DNA from: CAMYMQ01 sp963730305
GTDB taxonomy: Bacteria > Pseudomonadota > Alphaproteobacteria > Bin65
Direction of reading: 5' to 3'
NCBI GenBank assembly: GCA_963730305.1
Contig: CAVSRB010000003.1
Coordinates: 930,001 to 994,000 of the forward strand
Length of the DNA stretch: 64,000 nt
The notes below the pieces were generated by a model. It had not been told where the DNA came from, did not search any database, and saw only the letters and a list, made by a program, of their open reading frames with translations. Made by a program: the position numbers and the translations under genes. Position 1 is the stretch's first letter, and every line of letters starts with the position of its first letter. Below are positions 44,840 to 53,607 of this stretch, piece after piece.

Positions 44840-46615
44840 ATGACCGTCGACCAGATCGCCGCCTTCGGCATCCTCGGCGTCGCCCTCGCGCTATTCGTCT
44901 GGGGCCGGCTGCGCTACGACCTGGTCGCGGTGGTCGCGCTGCTGGCCGGCGTGTTCGCGGGCATCGTGCCGATGCGCGAAGCCTTCCTGGGCTTCGGCCA
45001 CCCGGCGGTGGTCACCGTCGCGGCGGTGCTGATCATCAGCCGCGGCCTGACCAACTCCGGCGCGATCGACCTGGTCGCCGCCCACATCGTCCCCAAGAGC
45101 AAGAACGACGTCGTCTTCATCGCCAGCTTCTCGGCGGTCGCCGCCGTGCTGTCGGGCTTCATGAACAATGTCGGCGCGCTGGCGCTGCTGATGCCGGTGG
45201 CGATCCAGGCGGCGGCGGAGACCAAGCGGTCGCCGGCGATGATCCTGCTGCCGCTGTCCTTCGCGTCGATCCTGGGCGGCCTGTTCACCCTGATCGGCAC
45301 GCCGCCCAACATCATCGTCGCGACCTTCCGCGCCCGCGCCCTCGACCAGCCGTTCGGCATGTTCGACTTCACCCCGGTCGGCGGCCTGGTCGCGGTGGCC
45401 GGCGTGGTCTTCGTCGCGCTGGTCGGCTGGCGGCTGATCCCGCGCGACCGGCTCAAGCGGCGCAAGGACCAGGAAATCGCGGACATCGAGGACTACATCG
45501 CCGAGTTCCGGGTGCCCAAGGGCTCCAAGTTCGTCGGCCAGTCGCTCGGCGACATCGAGGCCGCGATCGAGGCGGAAGGCGCCTCCATCGTCGGCCTGAC
45601 CCGGGCCAAGGAGCGCATCTCGCTCCACCGTCGCCGCCACATGGCGGCCGACGACGTGCTCGTGCTCGAGGCGCCGCCCGACGCGATGAGCCGAATCGGC
45701 CACCAGCTCAAGCTGGAACTGACCGCCGGCGGCCTGGCGATCAAGGACCTGACCTCCGAGCACGTCGCCCTGATCGAGGCGGTGGTCACCCAGAACAGCC
45801 CGCTGATCGGCAAGACGCCGGACGAGCTCGGCTTCCGCCGGCGCTACCGGATCAACCTGCTGGCGGCCTCCCGCCAGGGCCGGCCCTATCGCGACCGGCT
45901 CAAGAACTTCCAGTTCCAGGCCGGTGACGTGCTCCTGCTCCACGGCGACGTCGAGCATTTCCCGGGCGTGCTCAACCGGCTCGGCGCGATGCCGCTGGCC
46001 GAGCGCGACCTCGGCATCGTCCGGCCGGCCCGCGCCGGCCTCGCCGCCGCGCTGTTCGTCGGCGCGGTCCTGCTGACCGCGTTCGGCGTGCTGTCGCCGC
46101 CGGTCGCCTTCGTCGCGGCGGCGGGCGGGTTGGTGCTGACCCGGATTCTCAGCCTCGACGAGGTCTACGGCGCGGTCGACTGGTCGATCGTCATCCTGCT
46201 GGGGGCGCTGATCCCGATCGGCAGCGCACTCGATTCGACAGGGGCGACCAAGCTTCTCGCCGGCGGCATCGTCGGCCTGGCCAGCGACCTGGGGCCCGTC
46301 GCCATCCTGGCGCTGGTCATGATCGTGACCATGACCCTGTCGGACATCATCAACAACGCGGCGACCGCTGTGGTGATGGCGCCGATCGCGCTGGGCATCG
46401 CCCAGCGGCTCGGGGTCGAACCCGACGCCTTCCTGATGGCGGTGGCGATCGGCGCGTCCTGCGCCTTCCTGACCCCGATCGGCCACCAGAACAACACGCT
46501 GGTGATGGGCCCCGGCGGCTACAAGTTCGGCGACTACTGGCGCGTCGGCCTGCCGCTCGAGGCGCTGATCGTGGCGATCTCGGTCCCGCTCCTGCCCTTG
46601 ATCTTCCCGTTCTAG
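44840..46615 (+). CDS. SLC13/DASS-type anion permease with two TrkA-C domains
   Basis: 591 residues with about 10-11 membrane helices. Two cytoplasmic TrkA-C (RCK_C) domains are inserted at about residues 215-390 (AEFRVPKGSKFVGQSLGDIE; VVTQNSPLIGKTPDELGFRRRY). Helical hairpins include GFMNNVGALALLMPVAIQ and DIINNAATAVVMAPIALGIA with adjacent PIGHQNNTLVMGPGGY, the sodium/anion-binding repeats of the family. Typical substrates are sulfate or di/tricarboxylates. The specific one is not evident. Confidence 0.88.
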   Translation: MTVDQIAAFGILGVALALFVWGRLRYDLVAVVALLAGVFAGIVPMREAFLGFGHPAVVTVAAVLIISRGLTNSGAIDLVAAHIVPKSKNDVVFIASFSAVAAVLSGFMNNVGALALLMPVAIQAAAETKRSPAMILLPLSFASILGGLFTLIGTPPNIIVATFRARALDQPFGMFDFTPVGGLVAVAGVVFVALVGWRLIPRDRLKRRKDQEIADIEDYIAEFRVPKGSKFVGQSLGDIEAAIEAEGASIVGLTRAKERISLHRRRHMAADDVLVLEAPPDAMSRIGHQLKLELTAGGLAIKDLTSEHVALIEAVVTQNSPLIGKTPDELGFRRRYRINLLAASRQGRPYRDRLKNFQFQAGDVLLLHGDVEHFPGVLNRLGAMPLAERDLGIVRPARAGLAAALFVGAVLLTAFGVLSPPVAFVAAAGGLVLTRILSLDEVYGAVDWSIVILLGALIPIGSALDSTGATKLLAGGIVGLASDLGPVAILALVMIVTMTLSDIINNAATAVVMAPIALGIAQRLGVEPDAFLMAVAIGASCAFLTPIGHQNNTLVMGPGGYKFGDYWRVGLPLEALIVAISVPLLPLIFPF

Positions 46616-46670
46616 CCGCCGCGCGAGCAGCCCGGCCGATCAACCCCTTGTCGGGGCAGGCTTTTTGTTA

Positions 46671-46686
46671 TATACAGAGTTGTATA
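46671..46686. promoter_or_regulatory. Palindrome upstream of tetR (46707)
   Basis: TATACA (46671-46676) and TGTATA (46681-46686) flank a 4-base spacer, 21 bases upstream of the TetR start, in an AT-rich TTGTTATATACAG context. It could serve as an autoregulatory operator overlapping the promoter. Confidence 0.45.
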
Positions 46687-46706
46687 GTTTATGACAGGAC
46701 GCGGTC

Positions 46707-47276
46707 ATGGCGCGACGCAAGCGCGATCATCTCGTCGAGACGGCGCTCGGCTTGTTCATGCGGGACGGCTATCACGCCACCGGCATCGACCGGATTCTGG
46801 CCGAGGCCGGCGTCGCCAAGATGACGCTCTACAACAACTTCCGATCCAAGGAAGCGCTGATCGTCGCCGCGCTCGAGCGGCACGACGCCGCCTTCACCGC
46901 ATGGTTCGAAGCCCGGGTGGAGGCGCTGGGCGAGACCCCGGCCGACCGGCTGCTGGCGCTGTTCGACGCGCTCGACGAATGGGTCGGCGGCGACGACTTC
47001 CACGGCTGCCCGTTCATGAAGGCGTGCAGCGAGTTCGACGACGTCGACGACCCCGTCCACGCCGCGGCGCTGGCCCACAAGCGGCGCATCTTCGTCTACA
47101 TCCGCGGGCTGGCCGAGGCGGCCGGCGCCGACGATCCGGCCCGGCTCGCGGGCGAGCTGTTCCTGCTGCTCGAAGGCGCGATGATCGTCGCCCAGATGAC
47201 CCGCGACCGCTCGACCGCCCGCCGCGCCCGCGCCGCCGCGGAGACGCTGGTCGCCGCGACCTTAACCACGCCTTAA
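46707..47276 (+). CDS. TetR-family transcriptional regulator
   Basis: 189 residues. The N-terminal HTH is DHLVETALGLFMRDGYHATGIDRILAEAGVAKMTLYNNFRSKEALIVAALE, a textbook TetR domain. The C-domain contains FHGCPFMKACSEFDDVDDPVHAAALAHKRRI, seen in the TetR_C group of AcrR/YjdC-like regulators. No obvious partner gene is divergent. The SLC13 permease precedes it on the same strand, so it may only regulate itself and distant genes. Confidence 0.9.
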   Translation: MARRKRDHLVETALGLFMRDGYHATGIDRILAEAGVAKMTLYNNFRSKEALIVAALERHDAAFTAWFEARVEALGETPADRLLALFDALDEWVGGDDFHGCPFMKACSEFDDVDDPVHAAALAHKRRIFVYIRGLAEAAGADDPARLAGELFLLLEGAMIVAQMTRDRSTARRARAAAETLVAATLTTP

Positions 47277-47436
47277 GCCGTCGCGCCTAAGCCACACCCC
47301 CGCCGAGCCCCAACCGACACGCCGCTTTCGCTTTCCATCGGTGGGGGTAGCTGTAAAATGGCCGCACCTGGGAGTCTGGTTCGCAATATGCGGCCGAACC
47401 GTGCGATCGACAGAGCCACGATATCGGGAGCTAGTG

Positions 47437-48707
47437 ATGAGAGGGATGCTTACGATCGTTGCCCTTGCCGTCCCCATGCTGGGCGGCATGATGGCAGGAC
47501 AGGCCGCGGCAGCGGATACCACGTGCGTCGCAACCCGCGGGCATGGGTTGGCATGCCTGAACGGGGCCGGCGAATGGAAGTTCTTCACCCGCGAAGCGAA
47601 GCAGCTGCGGTCGAGCACCGTGCGCGACATGGCGGTGTGCAACGGCAAGATCCTCATCGCCGACGGACGGGCGGTGCTGAGCTACGACGGCGAGAAGCTG
47701 GGTGCGCCGAACCCGATGCCGCAAGGCTACATCCGCCGCATCGCCTGCGCCGGCAACGGCTACGTCGTGGTCGGGTCGCGCACGATCGGGCTGTGGAACG
47801 GTTCCGGCTGGAAGTTCTGGAGCGCCGAAAACCTGCTCAAGGGCGAGAAGTACAAGTCCGTCTCGGACGCTGCGGTGGACAAGGACGGCGCCATCTGGTT
47901 CGTCGCCTTCGGCGGCATCGCCGGCCGCATCAAGGGTGACGACGTCAAGATCTGGAAGCAGGGCCAGGGCTTCGACCGGCGCATGGTGCTCAGCCGGATC
48001 ATCGCCGACAAGGACGGCAAGATCTATGTCCCGCAGTATCGCGGCCTGTGACGCCGGACGGCGACAACTGGAAGCTGATCGCCGGGCCGGGCGGCAGCAA
48101 CATCGTCCAGGCCCCGGACGGCGCCCTGTGGCTGACGCGCGGGACGCGGATCAACCGGTTCGAGAACAATAGCTGGAAGACCTTCCGCATCGACCACTCG
48201 GTGCGGGACGTCGCCATCAACTCGACGGGCCGGATCTGGGCGGCGACCGAATACGGCCTCGCCGTCGGCAAGGACGGCAAGTGGGAATGGCGGCAGATGC
48301 ACAACTCGGATCTGACCGACAACTCCCTCGGCCAGGTCGCGGTGCTCGGCAAGGGCGGCGCCCTGCCGGCCCTCAAGGAGCAGAAGCCGGGCTCGTTGCG
48401 CGGCCGCATGGAGTGGTACGAGAGCGGCGACCCGGTCAAGGGCGCCACCGTCCAGATCTGCGGCATCTCCAAGGGCCTGTTCAGCAAGTCGCCCTGCGCC
48501 GACCAGCCCCACGCCAAGACGGCGACGACCGACGACGAGGGCCGCTTCTCGTTCAAGGACGTGGCCCCGGCGAGCTACCGGATCGTCGCCAAGTTCGGCA
48601 CCAAGTGGGTGCGCCTGTTCCTCGGCTACAACCGCGCGCACGTCCTGCCCGGGCAGAGCAAGAATACGGGCACCATCCGCGTGCGCGAGCGGTTCAAGCC
48701 GAAATAG
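47437..48707 (+). CDS. Exported beta-propeller-like protein with C-terminal carboxypeptidase-regulatory-like domain, paralogue A (one frameshift)
   Basis: About 423 residues. A Sec signal peptide (MRGMLTIVALAVPMLGGMMAGQAAAA) is followed by six or so ~40-residue repeats, each ending in a G-x-(V/I)-W or W-K motif as in two-component-regulator propellers. Around residue 320 a GSLRGRMEWYESGDPVKGATVQIC segment starts a carboxypeptidase-regulatory/Cna-B-like domain (TTDDEGRFSFKDVAPASYRI). Cysteines CX9C at the mature N-terminus, two in the first blades and two in the C-domain are shared with the next gene, suggesting disulfides. One base seems missing near 48050 (expected GGCCTGTGGACG). Function unknown; not recognised as any named protein. 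Confidence 0.75.
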
Positions 48708-48825
48708 GCGACCCGGCGGAAGCGTTCGGATGGGGAGACGGCGCCGCCGACCGGCTGCGCCGTCTCTCGTCCGCGGTTGCGGCGGGCGGCCCGTCTAGCG
48801 CCGCGGCCAGTGTCGGCGACCAGCC

Positions 48826-50121
48826 ATGCGACTGCGCACACGCTTTCTGACCGCGTTCTTGCCGCCGGCGGGCCTGCTGGCGGCGGCGTTGCTGGCGGCG
48901 GGACCGTGCCACGCCGACGACTTCGCTTGCGTCGGCAGCCGCGGCTTCGGCGTCACCTGCACGATCGACAACCGCTGGCGAAACTACACCAAGAAAAGCG
49001 GCGAGCTCGCCTCGGACTACGTCTACGACATGGCGGCGTGCGGCGGGAAAATCCTGGTCGCCGCCGCCAACGCCGTCCACGTCTTCGACGGCAAGAGCTG
49101 GACCAAGCCCAACCTGCTGCCCAGCGGCCTCGCCCGCCACCTGTCCTGCGATCCGTCGGGCGGCTACTGGGTCGCCTCGGACACCCGCCTGGCCTACTGG
49201 AACGGCAAGGCCTGGAAGCTGGTCGACACCGGCACCCTGCTCAACGACCAGACCGACAAATACATCAACGGCCTCGCCGCGGGACCGAACGGGACCGCGT
49301 GGATCGTCGCCGGCGGCCGCATGGCGGCGCTCTACAAGGGCGGCCGGTGGACCGTCTATCGCGAGGGCGCCGGCTTCAACCGCCGGCTCTATCTCTCGCG
49401 CATCCTGATCGGACGGGCCGGCTTCGTGTGGCTGCCCCATCCCGGCGGCGTGACCTGGCTCGACGGCACCTGGAAGTCCGTCGCCGGGCCGGGCGCCGCC
49501 CACGCCGTCGCGCAGAGCCCCAACGGAGCGCTCTGGCTGGCCAACGGCCGGCGGCTGACGCGCTTCAGGGACAAGGCGTGGAAGGTCCTGACCGCGCCGA
49601 GCCGGATCAACGCGGTCGCCGCGGGCGCCGACAACCGCGTCTGGGTCGCGACCACCTTCGGCCTGGGCGTCCTCGCCGGGGAGAGCTGGACCTGGCGGCG
49701 GATGAACGACTCGGCGCTGACCTCGAACAACCTGTCGGCGGTGGCCGTCGTCGGCAACGGCGGGGTGCTGCCGCCAATGGCGCCGCAATCCCCGGGCTCG
49801 CTCACCGGCCGCTTCGAGTGGGACGACGGCAAGCCGGTCGCCGGCGCCAAGGTCCAGATCTGCGGCGCCCCGCCGGCCGCGATCACTGCCGGCGCGCGCA
49901 CGCCATGCACCGACCGGCCGCTGCTGCGCTCGGCGACCACCGACGAGCAGGGCCGCTTCACCCTGGCGAACGTGCCGCCGGCGACCTATTACATCACGCT
50001 GTACCCGAAGGACGGCCGGCGCTGGCTGATCTCCTACAGCATCCGCCGCACCCGGGTCGGCCCGGGACAGAGCCGCGATTCCGGCACCTGGCGCATCCAG
50101 TCGCGCGGAAATCGCAGTTAA
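48826..50121 (+). CDS. Exported beta-propeller-like protein with C-terminal carboxypeptidase-regulatory-like domain, paralogue B
   Basis: 431 residues, intact. The signal peptide (MRLRTRFLTAFLPPAGLLAAALLAAGPCHAD) is followed by CX9C (FACVGSRGFGVTC). Six repeats of the form GGxVWVA...W then follow (VHVFDGKSW, LAYWNGKAWK, AALYKGGRW, VTWLDGTWK, LTRFRDKAWK, LGVLAGESWTW). A C-domain starts at GSLTGRFEWDDGKPVAGAKVQIC and continues TTDEQGRFTLANVPPATYYI. It is the tandem paralogue of the preceding gene (118 bp apart), with domain order and six cysteines conserved. It may sense or bind an extracytoplasmic ligand. This is inference. Confidence 0.8.
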   Translation: MRLRTRFLTAFLPPAGLLAAALLAAGPCHADDFACVGSRGFGVTCTIDNRWRNYTKKSGELASDYVYDMAACGGKILVAAANAVHVFDGKSWTKPNLLPSGLARHLSCDPSGGYWVASDTRLAYWNGKAWKLVDTGTLLNDQTDKYINGLAAGPNGTAWIVAGGRMAALYKGGRWTVYREGAGFNRRLYLSRILIGRAGFVWLPHPGGVTWLDGTWKSVAGPGAAHAVAQSPNGALWLANGRRLTRFRDKAWKVLTAPSRINAVAAGADNRVWVATTFGLGVLAGESWTWRRMNDSALTSNNLSAVAVVGNGGVLPPMAPQSPGSLTGRFEWDDGKPVAGAKVQICGAPPAAITAGARTPCTDRPLLRSATTDEQGRFTLANVPPATYYITLYPKDGRRWLISYSIRRTRVGPGQSRDSGTWRIQSRGNRS

Positions 50122-50150
50122 TTTTCTATTTTTCTATTAATAATTGAATA

Positions 50151-50208
50151 ATTGCCCGTATTTCGGGCAATCGCGTTGACTCACGGGCGGAGCCTGCTAG
50201 CGTTTTCA
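50151..50208 (+). promoter_or_regulatory. Palindrome and probable promoter of the GbsR-like gene
   Basis: ATTGCCCG (50151-50158) and CGGGCAAT (50164-50171) are perfect 8-base arms around TATTT. Immediately after comes TTGACT (about 50177-50182), and about 16 bases later TAGCGT, acceptable -35 and -10 elements. The palindrome could be an operator abutting the -35. It could also act as a terminator for the propeller gene 30 bases upstream, but no T-run follows it. Confidence 0.45.
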
Positions 50209-50238
50209 GAACGAAGTGAAAAAAAAGGTACCAGGGGG

Positions 50239-50790
50239 ATGAAGCTCACGCCGATCATGCAGAAGTATATTCTGCATTGGGGCGAAATGGGGACACGCTG
50301 GGGCGTGAACCGCACGGTCGCCCAAATCCACGCCTTGCTCTATCTGGCCAACCGGCCGCTGCCCGCCGACGAGATCGTCGAGACGCTCTCGGTCGCGCGC
50401 TCGAACGTCAGCACCAGCCTGCGCGAGCTGCAGTCCTGGGGGCTGGTCACCATGACCCATGTGATGGGCGACCGGCGCGACCATTTCGAGGCCCACAAGG
50501 ACCTGTGGGAGATGCTGACGATCATCGTCGAGGAGCGCAAGAAGCGGGAGATCGACCCGACCCTGACGATGCTGCGCCAGTGCCTGATCGACGCCGAGAA
50601 GGACCGCGCCACCGAGCCGGAGACGCTGCAGCGCATCCAGGAGATGCACGACTTCGTCCAGACCCTCGCCGACTGGTACGAGGACGTCCGGCAGCTGCCC
50701 CGGTCGAGCATCCTGTCGCTGGTCAAGATGGGCAGCAAGGTCACCCGCCTGGTCACCGGCAAGGGCGCCAAGAAGAAGAAGAAGGGCTGA
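50239..50790 (+). CDS. GbsR/MarR-like transcriptional regulator
   Basis: 183 residues. A winged helix (GVNRTVAQIHALLYLANRPLPADEIVETLSVARSNVSTSLRELQSWGLVTMTHVMGDRRDHFEAHKD) matches the GbsR family, whose members control choline/glycine-betaine or chromosome-segregation genes. A helical middle follows (LWEMLTIIVEERKKREIDPTLTMLRQCL). The C-terminus is strongly basic (GKGAKKKKKG). The ATG 50239 is preceded by CAGGGGG. It follows the two exported propeller genes and precedes a crotonase gene by 12 bases. The regulated genes are not certain. Confidence 0.85.
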   Translation: MKLTPIMQKYILHWGEMGTRWGVNRTVAQIHALLYLANRPLPADEIVETLSVARSNVSTSLRELQSWGLVTMTHVMGDRRDHFEAHKDLWEMLTIIVEERKKREIDPTLTMLRQCLIDAEKDRATEPETLQRIQEMHDFVQTLADWYEDVRQLPRSSILSLVKMGSKVTRLVTGKGAKKKKKG

Positions 50791-50802
50791 GACCGCACCG
50801 CG

Positions 50803-51573
50803 ATGACGCTGATCATCGAGAACGATGGGCCGGTCCGCATCGTCAGCATCGACCGTCCGTCGGCGCGCAATGCCGTCGACCCGGAGACGGCCGCCGGGCT
50901 GCGGCGCGCGTTCCGCGCGTTCGATAAGGACGACGACGCCGCGGTCGCGGTGCTGACCGGCACCGGCGACACCTTCTGCGCCGGCTACGACCTCAAGAGC
51001 CTGGCCGGCCGCCCGCTCGACGACCTCTACGAGCCGGAGGGCGACGGCCCGATGGGGCCGACCCGGATGCTGCTGTCCAAGCCGGTGATCGCCGCGGTCG
51101 AGGGCCATGCCGTCGCCGGCGGGCTCGAGCTCGCCTTGTGGTGCGACCTGCGGGTCGCCGCCGAAGGGGCGGTGTTCGGCGTCTTCTGCCGCCGCTGGGG
51201 CGTCCCGCTGATCGACGGCGGCACCGTGCGCCTGCCCCGGTTGATCGGCCAGAGCCGCGCCCTCGACATGATCCTGACCGGGCGGCCGGTCGGCGCCGCC
51301 GAGGCGCTCGAGTGGGGCCTGGCCAACCGGGTCGTGCCCGACGGCGAAACGCGCGCCGCCGCGATCGCGCTGGCCTGGGAGATCGCCCGCTTCCCGCAGC
51401 TCTGCCTGCGCACCGACCGGCACTCGGCCCATACCCAGTGGGCCCTGCCCCTCGCCAAGGCGCTGAAGGCGGAAGGCCGCGGCGGCCTCGCCCCGCTCCA
51501 GGCCGAGGCCCAGGCCGGCGCCGCCCGCTTCGCCGGCGGCAAGGGCCGCGGCGGCGACTTCGACGAAATCTGA
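50803..51573 (+). CDS. Crotonase/enoyl-CoA hydratase family protein
   Basis: 256 residues starting MTLIIENDGPVRIVSIDRPSARNAVDP. The oxyanion-hole segments are GDTFCAGYDLKSLAG and EGHAVAGGLELALWCDLRVAAE. Where classical hydratases have a second catalytic Glu (PEIxLG) this protein has FCRRWGVPLIDGGTVRLPRLIG, so it may be an isomerase or hydrolase rather than a true hydratase. It is followed immediately (one base) by a Nudix gene, and a GbsR-like gene precedes it. Confidence 0.87.
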   Translation: MTLIIENDGPVRIVSIDRPSARNAVDPETAAGLRRAFRAFDKDDDAAVAVLTGTGDTFCAGYDLKSLAGRPLDDLYEPEGDGPMGPTRMLLSKPVIAAVEGHAVAGGLELALWCDLRVAAEGAVFGVFCRRWGVPLIDGGTVRLPRLIGQSRALDMILTGRPVGAAEALEWGLANRVVPDGETRAAAIALAWEIARFPQLCLRTDRHSAHTQWALPLAKALKAEGRGGLAPLQAEAQAGAARFAGGKGRGGDFDEI

Positions 51574-51574
51574 C

Positions 51575-52297
51575 GTGCCGCCGAGAACCCGGACCTATCC
51601 CATGCGGCGGCGGCTGGGCCACCCGCGCGAGCGGCCGGAGGGCCCGCCGGCCAAGCCGCGCGACGCGGCGACGCTGATCCTGGTGCGGGACAGCGCCGGC
51701 GGGCCGCAGGTGCTGATGGGCAAGCGCTCGCGCAAGGCTGCCTTCATCCCCGACGCCTACGTCTTCCCCGGCGGCCGCCACGACCCGGAGGACCAGACGG
51801 CGGCGCCGGCGACGCCGCTCGACGCGCCGATCGCCAAGATGGCGGTGCGCGGCAATCGCGCCCGCGCCGAGGGACTGGCGATGACCGCGGTGCGCGAGAC
51901 CTTCGAGGAAACCGGCCTGCTGCTGGCGCGCCCGGGCGCGGTCGGCGAGGTCGACGACCCGACCTGGCGGGAGTTCCGCGAGATGGCCGTCGCCCCCGAC
52001 CTCGCCCGGCTGCGCTACGTCGGCCGTGCGATCACCTCGCCCTACAGCCCGATCCGCTTCCACGCCCGCTTCTTCATCGCCCGGGCCGAGCACAGCAGCG
52101 GCGCGCTGGGCGGCAGCGGCGAGCTGACCGACCTGCGCTGGGTCGGCATCCGCGAGGCGCTGGAGGAATTGCCGATCGTCGACGTGACCGAGTTCATGCT
52201 CGGCGAGCTGGCGCGCCTGCTCGATGCGCCGGCGCGGCACACGCGGACACCCGTATTCGCCTACCGGCTCGACAAGCCGTTCGTGCGCTACGACTGA
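51575..52297 (+). CDS. Nudix hydrolase (CoA/acyl-CoA pyrophosphatase-like)
   Basis: 240 residues. Unlike the other Nudix protein in the window it has an insertion between GGRHDPEDQ and the Glu-rich part of the box (AMTAVRETFEETGLLLARPG), the layout of RNaseH-like/NUDT19 (CoA diphosphatase) type enzymes. It reads VFPGGRHD, SPYSPIRFHARFFIA, LRWVGIREALEELP. Start choice: GTG 51575, almost abutting the crotonase stop, or ATG 51602; the latter keeps all conserved sequence. The pairing with a crotonase gene fits CoA-ester turnover, which is inference. Confidence 0.83.
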   Translation: MPPRTRTYPMRRRLGHPRERPEGPPAKPRDAATLILVRDSAGGPQVLMGKRSRKAAFIPDAYVFPGGRHDPEDQTAAPATPLDAPIAKMAVRGNRARAEGLAMTAVRETFEETGLLLARPGAVGEVDDPTWREFREMAVAPDLARLRYVGRAITSPYSPIRFHARFFIARAEHSSGALGGSGELTDLRWVGIREALEELPIVDVTEFMLGELARLLDAPARHTRTPVFAYRLDKPFVRYD

Positions 52298-52369
52298 CTG
52301 CGGCCGCGTCCGGTGCGGAACCGGCCGGGAACCATTGCCTGCGATTTTCGGGAGACGAGGGTGGGAAGT

Positions 52370-52431
52370 GGGCCGACCATCTTCGGGGGGAAGACCGTCG
52401 GCCCCTCTACGCCTGGTCGCGGGAAGGGGCC
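52370..52431. other. Two overlapping, mutually exclusive hairpins in a 259-bp gap
   Basis: Hairpin 1: GGGCCGAC (52370-52377) with GTCGGCCC (52397-52404), containing an inner stem CTTC/GAAG around GGGGG. Hairpin 2: GGCCCCT (52400-52406) with AGGGGCC (52425-52431). They share 52400-52404, so only one can form at a time. They lie between convergent genes without a T-run. They may be a terminator remnant, a repeat or a structured RNA. A 72-codon open frame (52313-52531) covers the area but shows no protein family. Further on, ATTCGG/CCGAAT (52504-52525) is a third inverted repeat. Confidence 0.4.
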
Positions 52432-52556
52432 TCTCACGACTTGGCGTCCCAAATCCGCAGCACAGCACGGCGGACCACGGCGTTATCGCGCCAAACTCCT
52501 AAGATTCGGTAAAACCGTGCCGAATATGTAGGCATCGGCAGCCCAGTCGCCGGGGT

Positions 52557-53471
52557 TCAGGCGCGCTGGAAGCCGACCTCGACGCCGAGCGGGCCATCGG
52601 CGCGGACGACGCCCTTCTCGACCAGCCAGACAAGGTGCGCCAGCACGGACCTGGCCGCGGCCGGGTACATGGCCGGCTCGACGTAGCCCGAATACATCCG
52701 CGGCACCATGTCCTCGATCCGCGTCAGGCCGTCGTCCAGGCACGCCAGGATCTGCCGCTCGCGCGCCTCGCGGTGGGCGATCAGGGCGCGGACGTAGTCC
52801 TGCGGCGCCTCGATCGGCGCGCCATGGGTCGGCCAATAGATCGCGTCGTCCCGCTCCAGCAGCCGCGACAGGCTCGCCATGTAGTCCTTCATGTCGCCGT
52901 CCGGCGGCGAGACGATGGTCGTCGACCAGCCCATGACGTGGTCGCCCGGCAGCAGTGCCTGCTCCTCGCGCAACGCGAAGCAGACGTGGTTGGAGGTGTG
53001 GCCGGGGGTGTAGACGCAGTCGACCGACCAGCCGTCGCCCTCGATCACGTCGCCGTCGCGCACCACGCGATCAGGGACGAAGTCCTTGTCGCCGCCGGCC
53101 TCGACCACGAAGCCCTGCTCGATCTTGCCCGCGCCGTGGGGGCCGTAGCCGTAGGTCGGCGCCCCGCACCACGCCTTGAGCGGCGCGGCCGCGGGCGAAT
53201 GGTCGATGTGGGTGTGGGTGACCAGGATGTGGGTGACCTCTTCGCCGTCGACGGCCCGCTTGATCGCGTCGAGATGGCTGTCGATCAGCGGTCCCGGATC
53301 GACCACGGCCACCTTGCCCGCGCCGATGATGTAGGTGCCGGTGCCGTAGAAGCTGAACGGCCCGCTGTTCGGCGCGATCACCCGGCGCAGCAACGGCGAC
53401 ACCTGGTCGACGCGGCCGTACTCGAAGTCGAGCTCTCGATTGAACGGGATCGGCGGCGGCTTGTCGGTCAT
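52557..53471 (-). CDS. LACTB2-like metallo-beta-lactamase-fold hydrolase
   Basis: 304 residues. The metal motif is HTHIDHS at about residues 85-91, with later ligands in YTPGHTSNHVCFAL, LLPGDHVMGW and WPTHGAPI. The C-terminal ~60 residues form the winged-helix-like domain of the LACTB2 group (ERQILACLDDGLTRIEDMVPRMY). Members act on RNA or on thioesters; the substrate here is unknown. It lies 136 bp downstream of the ABC substrate-binding protein gene on the same strand. Confidence 0.87.
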   Translation of the reverse strand: MTDKPPPIPFNRELDFEYGRVDQVSPLLRRVIAPNSGPFSFYGTGTYIIGAGKVAVVDPGPLIDSHLDAIKRAVDGEEVTHILVTHTHIDHSPAAAPLKAWCGAPTYGYGPHGAGKIEQGFVVEAGGDKDFVPDRVVRDGDVIEGDGWSVDCVYTPGHTSNHVCFALREEQALLPGDHVMGWSTTIVSPPDGDMKDYMASLSRLLERDDAIYWPTHGAPIEAPQDYVRALIAHREARERQILACLDDGLTRIEDMVPRMYSGYVEPAMYPAAARSVLAHLVWLVEKGVVRADGPLGVEVGFQRA

Positions 53472-53607
53472 GGGGCTCCCCGGATCGGCGTGCCGAAAAG
53501 ATAAGACCGGCGCGGGGCGCCGGTCGAGGCTTCAGGCATACGCCGGATCGGCCCGGGTGGGAAGGGCGCGGGCCGCGCCCTCCCCCGCGGGTGCCGGAAA
53601 GCGACGC

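Noticed and set aside
46644..46668. Rho-independent terminator after the SLC13 gene
   Set aside because: CCCC-TTGTC-GGGG followed at a distance by CTTTTT looks like one, but the stem is only four base pairs and the T-run is four bases away, so it was not listed as a feature.
52313..52531. Small 72-codon gene between the Nudix and MBL genes
   Set aside because: It has no ribosome binding site that stands out, no family resemblance and lies over strong inverted repeats; other frames of the same stretch are equally open. Left as non-coding.
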